64,000 nt of DNA from Apium graveolens. Taxonomy: Eukaryota; Streptophyta; Magnoliopsida; Apiales; Apiaceae. The translations under genes were made by a program, and so were the position numbers. Under the pieces are notes generated by a model. It saw only the letters and a program-made list of their open reading frames with translations, searched no databases and was not told the origin of the DNA. The stretch covers positions 74,342,671 through 74,406,670 of the forward strand of contig NC_133647.1 of assembly GCF_009905375.1 (NCBI RefSeq), in the 5' to 3' direction. Below are positions 10,361 through 21,600 of the stretch, in pieces. Positions within the stretch are counted from its first letter, which is position 1; each line of letters begins with the position of its first letter.

Positions 10361-12020
10361 ACATCCGTACGGTTGGATCATTCATTAATATTTTTAAAAA
10401 TATCGAAACATCAATATGGGATTAAACACTAGTTACAAGTACTAGTCAAACTACTCTTTGAATATTAAAAAGATAAACCAAATATATTTATTTTTTTCTA
10501 AATTTTTTGTCATATCACTAAAATATACAGATCTTCACATCCGTACGGTTGGATCATTCATTAATATTTTTAAAAATATCGAAACATCAATATGGGATTA
10601 AAAACTAGTTAAAAGTACGGGTCAAATTACTAGTTGATTGTTAAAAAAGCAAACCAAATTTATTTATTTTTTTCTAAAATTTTTGTCATATCACTAAAAT
10701 ATATAGATCTTGACATCCGTATGTTTGGATCATTCATTAGTATTTTTAAAAATATCGAAACATCAATATGGGATTAAACACTAGTTAGAAATACTGGTCA
10801 AACTACTCTTTGACTATTAAAAAGGCAAACCAAATATATTTATTTTTTTCTAAATTTTTTGTCATATCACTAAAATATACAGATCTTGACATCCGTACGG
10901 TTGGATCATTCATTAATATTTTTAAAAATATAGAAACATCAATATGAGATTAAACACTATTTAGAAGTATGGATCAAATTACTAGTTGACTGTTAAAAAA
11001 AACCAAATATATTTATTTTTTTCTAAAATTTTTGTAATATCACTAAAATATACTGGTATTGACATCCGTACGATTGGATCATTCATTAATATTTTTAAAA
11101 ATATCGAAACATCAATATAGGATTAAACACCAGTTAGAAATACTGGTCAAACTATTCTTTGACTATTAAAAAGACAAACCAAATATATTTATTTTTTTCT
11201 AAAATTTTTGTCATATCACTAAAATATACTGGTATTGACATCCGTACGGTTGGATCATTCATTAATATTTTTAAAAATATCGAAACATCAATATGGGATT
11301 AAACACCAGTTAGAAATACTGGTCAAACTACTTTTTGACTATTAAAAAGGCAACCCAAATATATTTATTTTTTTCTAAACTTTTTGTCATATCACTAAAA
11401 TATATTGATCTTCACATCCGTACGGTTGAATCATTATTAATATTTTTAAAAATATCGAATCATCAATATGGGATTAAACACTAGTTAGAAGTACTGGTCA
11501 AATTACTAGTTGACTGTTAAAAAAGCAAACCGAATATATTTATTTTTTTCTAAAATTTTTGTCATATCACTAAAATATATTGATCTTGACATTCGTACGG
11601 TTGGATCATTCATTAATATTTTTAAAAATATCGAAACATCAATATGAGATTAAACACTAGTTAGAAATACTGGTCAAACTACTCTTTGACTCTTAAAAAG
11701 GCAAACCAGATATATTTATTTTTTTCTAAATTTTTTTTCATATCACTAAAATATATTAATCTTGATATCCGTACGATTGGATCATTCATTAGTATTTTTA
11801 AAAATATCGAATCATCAATATGGGATTAAACACTAATTAGAAGTACTGGTCAAATTACTAGTTGACTATTAAAAAAGAAAACTCAATATATTTATTTTTT
11901 TCTAAATTTTTTGTCATATCACTAAAATATATAGATCTTGACATCCGTACGGTTGGATCATTCATTAATATTTTTAAAAATATCGAAATATCAATATGGG
12001 ATTAAACACTAGTTAGAAGT
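10361..12020 (+). repeat. 176-bp tandem array, about ten units
   Basis: The landmark ACATCCGTACGGTTGG recurs, with small changes, at 10361, 10537, 10713, 10889, 11062, 11238, 11414, 11589, 11765 and 11941. The spacing is 176 bp except for one step of 173 and one of 175. Units also share ATTAATATTTTTAAAAATAT and GGGATTAAACACTAGTTAG. Units differ by a few substitutions. The unit length is close to that of nucleosome-sized plant satellites, but the array is confined to a CACTA element. Confidence 0.92.
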
Positions 12021-12560
12021 TTGACCATTACTTCTTACTAGTGTTTATTCCCATACCGATGTTTCGATTTTTAAAAAATTGTTTATGAATGATCCATATA
12101 TTTTAGTGATATGATAAAAGTTTTAGGAAAAAATAAATGTATTTGGTTTCCTATTTTAACAGTCAACTATTAGTTTGACAAGTACGTCTTACTAGAGTTT
12201 AGTCTCATACCGATATTTCTATTTTTTAAAAAATGTTTATGAATGATCCAAACTTACAGATGTTAAGATCTAGATATTTTAGTGATATGATAAAAAATTT
12301 AGAAAAAAATAAATATATTTAGTTTTCTATTTAAAAAGTCAACCAATAATTTGGCGTGTACTTCTTACTAGTGTTTAACCTCATATTAATGTTTCGATTT
12401 TTTAAAAATATTTATATATGATCAAATCTTAGAGATGTCAATATCTAAATATTTTAGTGATATGATAAAAAATTTATAAAAAATTAAATGTATTTGATTT
12501 TCTATTTTAAAAGTCAAAATAGCTAAATATTTTAGCGATATGATAAAAAAAATTAAAAAT
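12021..12560 (-). repeat. Inverted, degenerate copies of the 176-bp unit
   Basis: Immediately after the direct array the same unit appears as reverse complement: ACTAGTGTTTATTCCCATA, TTTCGATTTTTAAAAAAT, GAATGATCC, TTTTAGTGATATGATAAAA and AACAGTCAACTA are complements of unit words. About three copies at roughly 175-bp spacing (near 12040, 12200 and 12370) become progressively more diverged. The arrangement would let the transcript or single strand fold back on the array. Confidence 0.8.
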
Positions 12561-12829
12561 AGAAATATATCTGGTTTTCTATTTATTTATTCTAGATAAA
12601 TAAATTTTAAAAAATTATTATATTTGCAAGAAAAATATTAATTAATTATAATATTTATGTCCTAAAAATATAACAAATTATATAAAAAATATATAAAGGG
12701 ACACTCCTAAATTCAACTGATTGCGGTTGTATTTAGAATAGCCATGTCAGCGATCCATGTAAATTGCATCTGACGGGGTATGTTTAACCATTAAAATTAC
12801 AATCCAACGGATGGATTGAAACCCTAACT

Positions 12830-13145
12830 CTCCACTACTGATTACACACGCCTGCTTATTTCCTCGAGCCCAACAACTCACGCTCGTCTCTCCCCCTAAC
12901 CTCCCTCCCCCTCCGCCTCCTCCTCATCACCCCCTCCCCACTGCAATTCTCAGACTCCTCTCTTCCCTGTTAATATGCATCTATGGAAAAGTGAAAAACG
13001 ACTTCGTGTTAGCCACGCCTCCTATGTTGAACTTTGACGACGTCGTGTTAACAGAAGTGAAATGGCTGTCGGCGCCGGAAACAACAGGAAGTCGAGAAGG
13101 GTCCCGCTTCACTGTCATCAACACATGAATTATCTCTAAAATCAC
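12830..13145. other. GC-rich insert within the CACTA element, possible captured gene piece
   Basis: Base composition changes sharply: a CT-rich run (about 12880-12965, CCCCCTCCGCCTCCTCC) is followed by mixed sequence with GACGACGTCG and GGCGCCGG words, inside an otherwise very AT-rich element. CT-rich then ATG-rich sequence resembles the 5' leader and first exon of a plant gene, and CACTA elements are known to capture host gene pieces. I find no long frame or recognisable protein, so this is inference only. Confidence 0.35.
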
Positions 13146-13925
13146 CCTGTTAATTTATCATAAGCTATTCTCTTGTTTTATGATATATTTTATTATGCAG
13201 TCAAGGTGTTTGATGTAATGTCTCAAAGAACTATTCTTGAAATTGCTCTTAAAGTTTCCATATTTAGCATGCCCATTAAGTCTTTCACTGTAATCTTTAT
13301 TATTTTTTTAAAGGATAGTTGGTGGTTCTTGATTGTGTATGTGTTTTGAATGTTTGATTATTTGGTTATGGCACAAATATGGTGAAGGGATTGGTGTTGT
13401 TGCTTAATGTCTGGTGTTACTCTGCTCAATTTTTTATTCCCCACGTTTTGCAGCATTTTGGTTTCAGTTTTGGCCGGCCGGTCAAATCCGGCCACCGGAA
13501 AAGATGACGGAAAAGTTCTCAGATTCAAGATTCCGGCAACTGATTTTTCAATTTTTTTTAAATATGTTGTTTATTAATTTGACCGAATGCGGTCGAATTT
13601 AGAACCATATTTTCAACTATATACAGTCGAATTTATATTTTAGGCGGGCGTTTTGAATTTTTACAAAAATTCAAATTTTTAGAGGGATTTTCAAATTGAA
13701 ATTGAAAAATCAAATTTGACCGGGTGCGGTTGTATTTAGCCGGTTGTATTTAGCCGCAGTTGTATTTAGTACTAAATACAACCGATTTACTAAATATGAC
13801 TCGAGCGAATACAATCGGTCCAAAAACCGGTCGTATTTAGCTAAATACAACCGAAAATGGTCGAATTTAACTAAATACAACCGTTTTTTGGGCGGTTGTA
13901 TTTAGCCGTTTTTTTTGTAGTGCAA

Positions 13926-14783
13926 CCTCGTGCAGATTCTAGTATATTTTGTAAAAACGGAAAAAAGTTGCATCGTGATGGTTTTGACTACAAACAGTAT
14001 TTTTGTGAAAATTTATGATTTTGATTACAAACAGTATTTTTGTGAAAATTTTGGAAGATAGTAAATTCACAATTATTTTTCAGAAAATAGCATCTTTTAT
14101 AGTTTCTCTATTTCTATTTGCAAAAGAAAATTGTTAAAATTTATTTTAATTATACAATGATAATATGTTAATGTATGTGTCAAAAAGTTAAACGATTATC
14201 AAAATAAAATATAAATCTCATTAAATATATAAAGTTCTCGTTTTTAAGTAGCTGATTTAGTTAGCTGTTTTAACTAATTGATTAAATTAATTAGCTATTT
14301 TTAATAAGACTGGTAAATAGATGTTTCTTTTATTTTTTTTATTATATTTCAAAAAATTCCTAAAAGTACTTTTTAAAAATTAGTTTTTTTTTAAAAAAAA
14401 TATTTTAAAAAGTTAACTATCAGACACTAATAGTAAATTTTTTATTTCCTCAAACCTCTTAGTTGATTCAAAAAGCTAACTTAAAAACAGTACCCAAATA
14501 TATATAATTCCCCTGTCTCATTTATTTAACTACGATTCTTTTTTTTTTTAATCTAAACAGATTGACAACATTTCAGTACTAAAATAAATTAGGTGTTAAA
14601 TATGTTAATTTTTCTAAATATATCAGTAATTGAATTCAAGTTTTATCATTTGCTCATTCCCCTGCAAGTGCATGGTAAAAATCAATCAAATAACAATTGT
14701 ATCGAATGCATGGTTCCCTTCAACAGATTACACTTTAATTTTTACAGTGCTGATTGGCAAGCTGCATGTTCACACAAAGACCT
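13926..14783. other. Intergenic, downstream of the cyclin gene
   Basis: AT-rich sequence with a short direct duplication at about 13979-14050 (ACAAACAGTATTTTTGTGAAAATTT-like, two copies). No gene was recognised. The open frame on the plus strand at 14593-14937 runs antisense through the cyclin's last exon and is a shadow. Confidence 0.55.
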
Positions 14784-15417
14784 TCATTTTGCTGCAGAAT
14801 TTTGTTCGATTTCAAGCTGTGAACAGAATCGGTTAAAAGTCTCAAGGGTCACATGTAATCTAAAATCTATACTAACCAAAAACCTCATTTCCATCCTATT
14901 CATTTCTTCCTTGCTTACGCCTCCCACCTTAGCATAATAACCATTGCTGTAGCACCTGCAGTTTTGCGCAGATATTCGACTATAAATTTATGCATGTCAA
15001 TAATGACTTTTCAAAAAAAATAATAACAAAACGTAGATCTACTTACTCATCCTCGACGTACTTGGCAGCTAACACAATACTGGTAATTAGGAGGCGGTGA
15101 ACATTGAGTGAGGTTAAACAATCTCCAACTTTTTGTAGAAATTTCTCCATGTAAATGTACGCAACCACCAGGCACGAAGGGCTGCAATTAGAGTACTTGA
15201 AGATGCGCTCTATGTACTGTCTAATGCTCACACCAGGTGCTGTTGAACTGTGAAAGATGGTAGGCATGTTTCTAGATTTTGATGACTTGAGCAGTTTTTC
15301 ATTCTTTTGAATTGATTTTTCTAAAACAAAAGAAAGAATTGAGAATATTTTGGGAGGTCCTGAAAAGGCTTTATTGCAGCTTTCGAGACCTAAACTTAGG
15401 TAAGCTCTTGATCCCAT
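14784..15417 (-). CDS. U/P-type cyclin, two exons
   Basis: Plant P/U-type cyclins bind Pho80/PCL-like partners of A-type CDKs and are linked to nutrient, sugar and growth control. Exon 1 runs 15417 to 15047 (371 nt) and exon 2 runs 14955 to 14784 (172 nt). The 91-nt intron has GT (GTAAGT, 15046-15041) and AG (CTGCAG, 14961-14956) borders. Splicing gives a 180-residue protein ending at TGA 14786-14784. The cyclin box covers about residues 54-155, with RIFKYSNCSPSC (71-82), LTSLNVHRLLIT (101-112), and YYAKVGG plus NRMEMRFL in exon 2, all typical family words. The start is the first ATG and gives the MGS...YLSLGL beginning usual for this group. The C-terminus is short; relatives are commonly 200-220 residues. 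The intron position splits a codon (GA|G). All key segments are intact, so it is probably functional. It is the only host gene seen. Exon 2 is too short to stand out as an open frame and was found by reading past the donor site. Confidence 0.9.
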
Positions 15418-15839
15418 TTCTTTTTAGTTGGCTAATTGTTTGCCCATGTCTTTGTATAGCAATAACAGGAGGATAGACATATATGCCAAGTTTGCACGCT
15501 TAATCAAATATAAGATAAAAGATTCTTGCTCTAAAAAGACATGCATGGTATCGAATAAATCATAAATCATTAATCATATATCCTTTCCATGAAACATACG
15601 TTGCCACTGAGTTGGCTATACGAGCCCCGTTGAAATTAATCTTCTAAGCATGACGAAAATAAGGAACAAGGTTATGAACTAGAATATTTGAATTTTTTTT
15701 ATTCCCATTGCTTACACACAGATGTATCCCGACCAGAGTGTGTTACCTAGTGTAATTCGATTTAATTTTGTTTCCCCGTATTTTATAGATATTTATCTGA
15801 ACCTTAAGAAAGTCAACGTTTTAGACGTGCTATCAAAAA
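15418..15839. other. Upstream region of the cyclin gene
   Basis: AT-rich, no gene seen. On the minus strand GCTATACAAA (15460-15451) lies about 35-40 nt before the ATG and is a weak TATA-like candidate; a better core promoter is not obvious. A MITE begins about 420 bp upstream of the ATG. Confidence 0.4.
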
Positions 15840-16085
15840 AGTACTATATCCGTCCCGTTAGATTCTTAATATTTAAAAATTGAGAGTTTAACACGTATTT
15901 TAAGGCTATCTAGTATAATTTCATAACTTATGTTTTATATTTTAATTTTTTTGAATAAAAATTTGAACATTTAATTTTTATTTCAATGAAAAAAGTTTTT
16001 AAATCAATTTTTGTAATTATGATAGATAAAAGTCTTAAAATACGTATAGAAAACTTTATTTCAAATGTTAATAACTCGTTCGGAC
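15840..16085. mobile_element. MITE with long imperfect inverted repeat (Stowaway-like)
   Basis: The left end CCGTCCCGTTAGATTCTTAA matches, after complementing, the right end region GTCCGAACGAGTTATTAAC with several mismatches. Inner arms pair as well (CGTATTTTAAGG near 15895 with CTTAAAATACG near 16034), so the whole ~245 bp folds as a hairpin. The CCGTCC-like terminus and flanking TA suggest a Tc1/mariner MITE, but the ends are diverged. It lies in the cyclin's upstream region. Confidence 0.55.
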
Positions 16086-16373
16086 CCAAGGACTATTCCA
16101 CATAATTCAATGAAATGCTCACAAATAAACTGCTGTTTTTTTAAACATATATCTTGTGACCAGGTTAAAGAGAGTGACCAGGTTAAAGAGAGTCGGGGTT
16201 TGTGTGTTGTGAAGTAGCAAAAGAACGAAGGAAACAACTGGGGTGGGGGAATAAACCTTGTTGTAAATATACTTGGACCGAGAATCAGGTTCTTCCTTAT
16301 CTCTCTCTCCCTAAAATTTTTTAAGGATAGATGCCACACTTTAGAGGGAATTAAACAATAAATGTCAAGTAGA
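16086..16373. other. Unassigned sequence with an 18-bp tandem duplication
   Basis: No gene was recognised. GTGACCAGGTTAAAGAGA occurs twice head to tail at 16156-16173 and 16174-16191. Confidence 0.6.
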
Positions 16374-16381
16374 CATGTATG

Positions 16382-16910
16382 TGGTGGCGGACGCAGGAAA
16401 AAAATTTAGGAGGGTCCAGAATTTTTTTTTTTAACATAATTTTTGTTATAAATTTGAAGACAAAAAAAGTTAAAAATAATCAATTATTATAATTAAATTG
16501 CATAAAAAAGTAAAAAAGAAAGAATATAATAGAATTTTTAGCTCTAATTACGTGAATACAATTCTACATATTAACCTTTCAAAATGTTAAAAGGGATAAT
16601 TTGTAATTTCATTGGAGAAGTGTTCTACTAGAGTAGCAAAAATAAAGAGAAAACTGAAAAAAAAAAAGAAACTGAAAAAAAGAGTAAAGAGAAAACTGAA
16701 AAAAAAAGTTATAAAAAAGTAAAAAAGAAAGAATATAATAGAATTTTTAGCTCTAATTACGTGAATACTCCCATGATGTCCAGTGTAGAAAACCAACTCA
16801 ATAGCCAGCTGAACTGAAGGCACAACATGCTTCTAATACAAACTACTCCCTATTTATTCTAATCTCAAGGGGGCCAGGGACCCTCTGGACCCCTCCTAGA
16901 TCCGCCTCTG
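16382..16910. mobile_element. hAT-like non-autonomous element
   Basis: The ends are TGGTGGCGGA on the left and, complemented, CAGAGGCGGA on the right. They are followed by AGGAGGGTCCAG and AGGAGGGGTCCAG on the two sides. The flanks are an 8-bp near-duplication, CATGTATG (16374-16381) and CATATATG (16911-16918). Eight-base duplications and CAGNGGCGGA-like ends fit hAT elements. Inside, about 60 bp containing AGAATATAATAGAATTTTTAG are present twice (near 16500-16560 and 16710-16770). There is no transposase. Confidence 0.6.
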
Positions 16911-17121
16911 CATATATGCTTCTGTACAAAGAGATAGATGACCAGCTGATGAATAAGCTTTTCATAATTTGTGTTACAGGGAGAATTTAATATAAACGTA
17001 TTTTTGAAAAAACACGAAGTAAAATATGTAAAATTAAAATTATTTTAACTAAAGCCGCTAAGAACATTATTGACGGAGTAATTTGGTATCAACAAATTTT
17101 GAGATTCGTCGCCGAAATTAA

Positions 17122-17823
17122 TGTAATAATCCCAATTTTTTGAATATTTTTTGAAACCCTTATGAATAGTGATTTTGCTGATTATGCTGAATAAGAAAAC
17201 TTTTCATACCACACTTTGTAGAGGTTCTTTTATTGTTATTCTGAGATCTTATTATTACTCTATATGATATATAAGTTTATGTAAAGATCGTCAGAATCCA
17301 AATTCGAACACTTTGATTTTTCCCGAAAATCTACCAGATACCGAAAGAATTGAGTATAAGGTAACAGGATAAAAAGGATTTAAATTCAAGGATTATAAGA
17401 GAGGATCATATAAGAAATATAATATATTGAGAAAGGTTTAGGGGAACCCAAGTAATAAGATCCCGGATATGATCTCTCAAACGATAAACGAGAACGAAAA
17501 TTAAGCGAACCGTATAACAGATAAGCGGTCATTAACCAAATAATTAAGCAAGGATTATCATAAGAAGATGCTTCCACCACCAAGTGATGACAAGTGGCAA
17601 GAGATGAAGTCACCAAGATGATGTCATGCTTAGTCATACTCCACTCACTTTAAACAACCAACAAATCATCCAAATATCCCATTCACTTCATTTTCCACCA
17701 CAAAAATATTCAACAAATCAAATACTCTCCCAAGAACACGTAGCTCACGGATTTTTCATTTTTTGAAGGAGAAAAATTCCAAAAATCAAGTTTCTAGCTT
17801 TGTTAATTTGCAAGGTAATTACC
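17122..17823 (+). repeat. 5' LTR of outer Tekay, first part
   Basis: Matches 46396-47095 of the 3' LTR with scattered substitutions and small indels. It ends at TTACC (17819-17823), the left target duplication of the SIRE element, and resumes at 42118. Confidence 0.9.
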
Positions 17824-18452
17824 TGTTAGGTCACACACACTGTAGAGGGGGTGAATACAATGTATAATACAATCAAATCGAACTTTAATATCTTAAGTAA
17901 CAGAAAACAAACTTTATTGAAACAATAAACTCTGTTACAGTATGGAACTGTTACCTCTCAGTGATGAACAAATATCACGAGAGCTGCTAGAGTTACAATG
18001 ACTAATCTTCTCGAATATGATAACACTTATAGTGTAAACCCTATGTCTGTGTTTATATACTACACAGTTACAAGATAATCGCTAATTGATATGGAATATA
18101 ATTCTGCTTCCTAAAATATATCAATCAGATATCTTTTCTTCCAAGTATTCCATTCTTCACGGAACTCCGTCTTCATGCATATCTCTTCTTATGTTTATCT
18201 CGATCTTCTTTCCTTTAATCAGCTACTTTCCTTATCTAATCGTCCTTCAACACTTAAGTTCTGATATCCAACTTCTGATGATTATCTCCTGATAATATAA
18301 GTACTGATATCCTTAAGTCCTGACTTCCAGTATAAGTACTGATTCCCAGTTAAGTACTGATTTCCAGTTAAGTACTGATTTGTCCTGTTAAGTAAGATCT
18401 GAAAACTAAACATAAATCATATTAGCCATCACATTATCAAATATATCTAACA
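17824..18452 (-). repeat. 3' LTR of the SIRE element
   Basis: 629 bp with TG...CA ends. A TATA-like GTATATAAAC lies on the minus strand at 18060-18051. Near 18255-18400 the plus strand carries many short AAGT(T/A)CTGAT words (for example TTAAGTACTGATTTCC twice), the opposite orientation to the same words inside the element. Confidence 0.95.
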
Positions 18453-18468
18453 ATCTCCCCCAACTTGT
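18453..18468 (-). other. Polypurine tract of the SIRE element
   Basis: On the minus strand this reads about ACAAGTTGGGGGAGAT directly before the 3' LTR, the plus-strand primer of reverse transcription. Confidence 0.85.
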
Positions 18469-18612
18469 AAATTAGCATAATATACAAGTTTAACAGATAT
18501 TTGATGATGTCAAAAACATTAAGTACAAATGCATGAGAATTAGACTAGATAATAACAACTTCAGTCTGTACAAATATCAGAATTTAAGCAGTTGTAAATC
18601 TTTGACTTGGCT

Positions 18613-21600
18613 TCATCTTTTGATCTCTCTGATGTCAGGAGTTGTTCTGAGATAGTTCTTCAACAAACATCTCTCAGCATATCTAAGTTCATCAATCATT
18701 CTCCTTTTGGCATCTTTAAGCTCTGCAGTATCTTCACCAATTTGAAAGATTGCAGCCCTGAGATCATTAATCTTTGCTTTTCTTATATCCTGATCCAGTC
18801 TGATCAAATAAGCTTTATCAGACTCAAGATTGAATTCTACAGCCCTGTACCCTAGAAAGGTAGTTATAATTTGAGCATAATTGGGCTTCATTTCAACTAT
18901 ATCACCTTTGTGATCTCTGTACTTTGGAACATATGTGCTGTCAGACTTAACAGAATAAAGCCTTTTCTGTCTCTGAATCTGATCCTTCAAATAGTTTGCA
19001 GCAGTTCCTGTCAATCTGTCATCCACTTGAAGTAAGAATAGTACATGCTCCAATTCTTCAAAATACTTCAATGGAATGGCATTTTGCCTTATATGATAAA
19101 CCCTACCATCTATCATGAAATACAACAAGATGTATTCTTTCAAGTAGGTATGATAAACCATTTGTACAGATTCCAGTTGATTCAATCTCTCAGAAGTTGC
19201 TCCAATACCTGGTTCACTCAAGGAAGTTGGATCATTGGTAGTGTTATGTATTCTTCTTTCATCAGCACTTCCCAATCCAGTTTTATCTCTTGCTTCCTTT
19301 CCAGTAACTACTCTAGCTTCAAAACCACTTGCAGTAGTCTTCAAAGGTTGAGTCTGTTTTGCTTTAGTGAATCCTGGTAGGAGTGTCTTTGGTCTATCTT
19401 CTGATATCAAGTTAACTTGAGCTATGTCAGAGGTTAATTGCTTCTTCTGAATATCAGAACTTACAGTTTCTTGACTCTAAACAACTTGAGCCATGTCAGA
19501 GGTTGTTTTAAGAACTTTTCTTGAAGTCAGAGCAAGATCATCCTTTTCATCAGTAATTTCTTCATCCTCAGGAGGCACATAAACCTTGATAGGTTCACCA
19601 ACCTTTTCTTTACCCTTGGATCTTGGATCTATCTGCAGTTGTGATTTAGCCAATGTTGCTTCAGTATGTGTCCTTTTTTTGTCACAATACTTTTGAGTTT
19701 TGGAAGTGGCTTTTTACCAGAAGCTTCAGATTTAGATGTAACTTTCTCTGATTTAAGTCTGGCTTCTTCTTCCATTAAACTCTCCAAGTCCATTCCTGGA
19801 TTTTCCTAAAGAAATAACTGTCTTGACATTTCCTCATCAAGATCTAAAAGTTCATCAGAACTTATCCTTTTACCAGTAGCAGAACTTATTCTTTTCCCAG
19901 TATCAGAACTTGTCCTGTGACTTGTGATTTCAGCTTTTCTTGATGTGAAACCTCTACCTTGACTATGACCTCTACCCATTCCAGAGTTTCCTGAATCATC
20001 CTATTCATCATCCTTCCCTTTCAGTGTCTTGTTAGTCTTGCATTTGGACTTAATTACTTTCTCCCCCTTTTTGGCATCAGCAGGTAGTAGAAGAGAGACA
20101 AGCAATTCCACTGAGCCTTGGATTTCATTAAGTTGTGATTGCTGAGAAGCTTGATTTTTCAGAATATCATCAATCTGAGCTTGTTGATTATCTTGAGTCT
20201 TCTCAATATAAGCAATCCTGTCAAAGGTAGGTTGGAAGAACTTTTTCTTATCAATCTTTTGAACTTGTTCCTGTTTGATAAATTCTTCCTGAATCTTGTG
20301 TAGCCCTGCATGAGTAGTTGAATGAAGACCTTGTAGATGTTTAGTACTCAATGCAGTGACTCTAAGCTGGGTTTTGAAATCATCAGAATTTAACATTTCA
20401 TCAGCTTTAGTCAAGTGCTCAGCAAGATGCTTTTCAGTTGGAACACAAGAAACTGAATTCCATTCCTAAGTCCACTCCTGTCCGGCAGGAGTTTTACTCC
20501 AAGGCACTGGTGCTTCTCTGGTAACAAACTTCTTAACAAGTTCAGACTTAAGAGTAGTTTGTTGAGGAGTATGTCCTGAAGGACCTGCTGCATCAGCATC
20601 TGCATTTGGAGCAGCATCACTAGTATCTCCAGCATTTGCAGCATCAGAACTTACAGAATCAGTATCTTCTGATAAAACAACAGTGTGAGTAGCAATGGAG
20701 GCTTCAGCATCCTCTAATTGCTGATCTGGTTCTAAGTTATAATCAACAGCCATATCCTGATGCTCACCTAAAGTCTGATCATCAGCATCTAGATGCAGAG
20801 AAGGTGTTGTAGATAACTCTGGAGTTTGAACAGCATCAGTAACAGGTGTTGTTGGAGGATTAGTTGCTGTTGGAGCTTCTAAGAGAATTACTTCAAGCAC
20901 AACCAAGTTTTGAACATCAATATCAGCACTTGTGCCTGGATCAACAGGAGATACAGATGGTGTGTTGACCTTTTCAGAAATAGCTTCCTTAGATGGAGTT
21001 GATGGAGAAGAAGTAACCTTAGCAAATTCCTTTTCTTGTGAGATCAGAGATTCCTGATCCCCTTCCTTAGCTGCTTCCTCTTCATCATCTGAAACTGGCC
21101 TATTTGCCCTCTGTTTCTTGTATTTCTTTGTAGATTTGGATTCCTTGGGAGTTTCAGGAACTGTCATTCTTCTAAGCCTCTTGAGAAGCCTAGATCCCCC
21201 AATTCCAGAATCCTTCTGAGAAGTCTCTTTCTCAGCTTCATAAATAACAGGTTCTGAAGAAGGAACATGTTCCTCAGTATCAGATTCATCTCTCAAAGCA
21301 ATCTTCCTTTTCTTCTGAAGTGTTTGAGGAACAGTCTTTGTCCTCTTAGGTTTGGAAGATGAAGGCTTCATAGTAGCTGCTGAGGATGAGGGTTGAACTG
21401 TCTGTGAAGTGGAGAGATAGGATTTGAGATATTTCCTGAGGGTAGGTTGAGTAGAATGAGTGGTAGGTGCTGATGGTTGTTGTGATGTTTGGGAGGTTGT
21501 TGTTGGTTGGACATCAGAATAAACAGATCTATAAGTATCAGGATCAGCATTTACTAAGATCTGTTTTACAGACTGAGGAATCTGTAAAGGTCTAACCACT

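Larger units (their letters stand above)
9686..13922. mobile_element. Non-autonomous CACTA (EnSpm) transposon, complete
   Basis: The 4237-bp element begins CACTACAAGAAAA and ends with the complement of CACTACAAAAAAA. It is flanked by a perfect 3-bp duplication CAA (9683-9685 and 13923-13925). These are the defining CACTA terminus and target-site length. Both ends carry many direct and inverted copies of AAATACAACCG / CGGTTGTATTTAG (about 9707-10100 and 13570-13915), the subterminal repeats that bind CACTA transposase. No transposase frame is present, so movement would need a helper. The interior holds a 176-bp tandem array, its inverted remnants, and a GC-rich stretch unlike the rest. Confidence 0.92.

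Noticed and set aside
10361..12020. CRISPR-like array
   Set aside because: Period 176 bp with no unique spacers, plant context, and located in a transposon: a tandem satellite-like repeat.
13414..13602. 62-codon frame inside the CACTA element considered as captured exon
   Set aside because: Too short, with no recognisable motif and no convincing splice sites.
14593..14937. 114-codon frame on the plus strand
   Set aside because: Runs antisense over exon 2 of the cyclin; composition is not protein-like.
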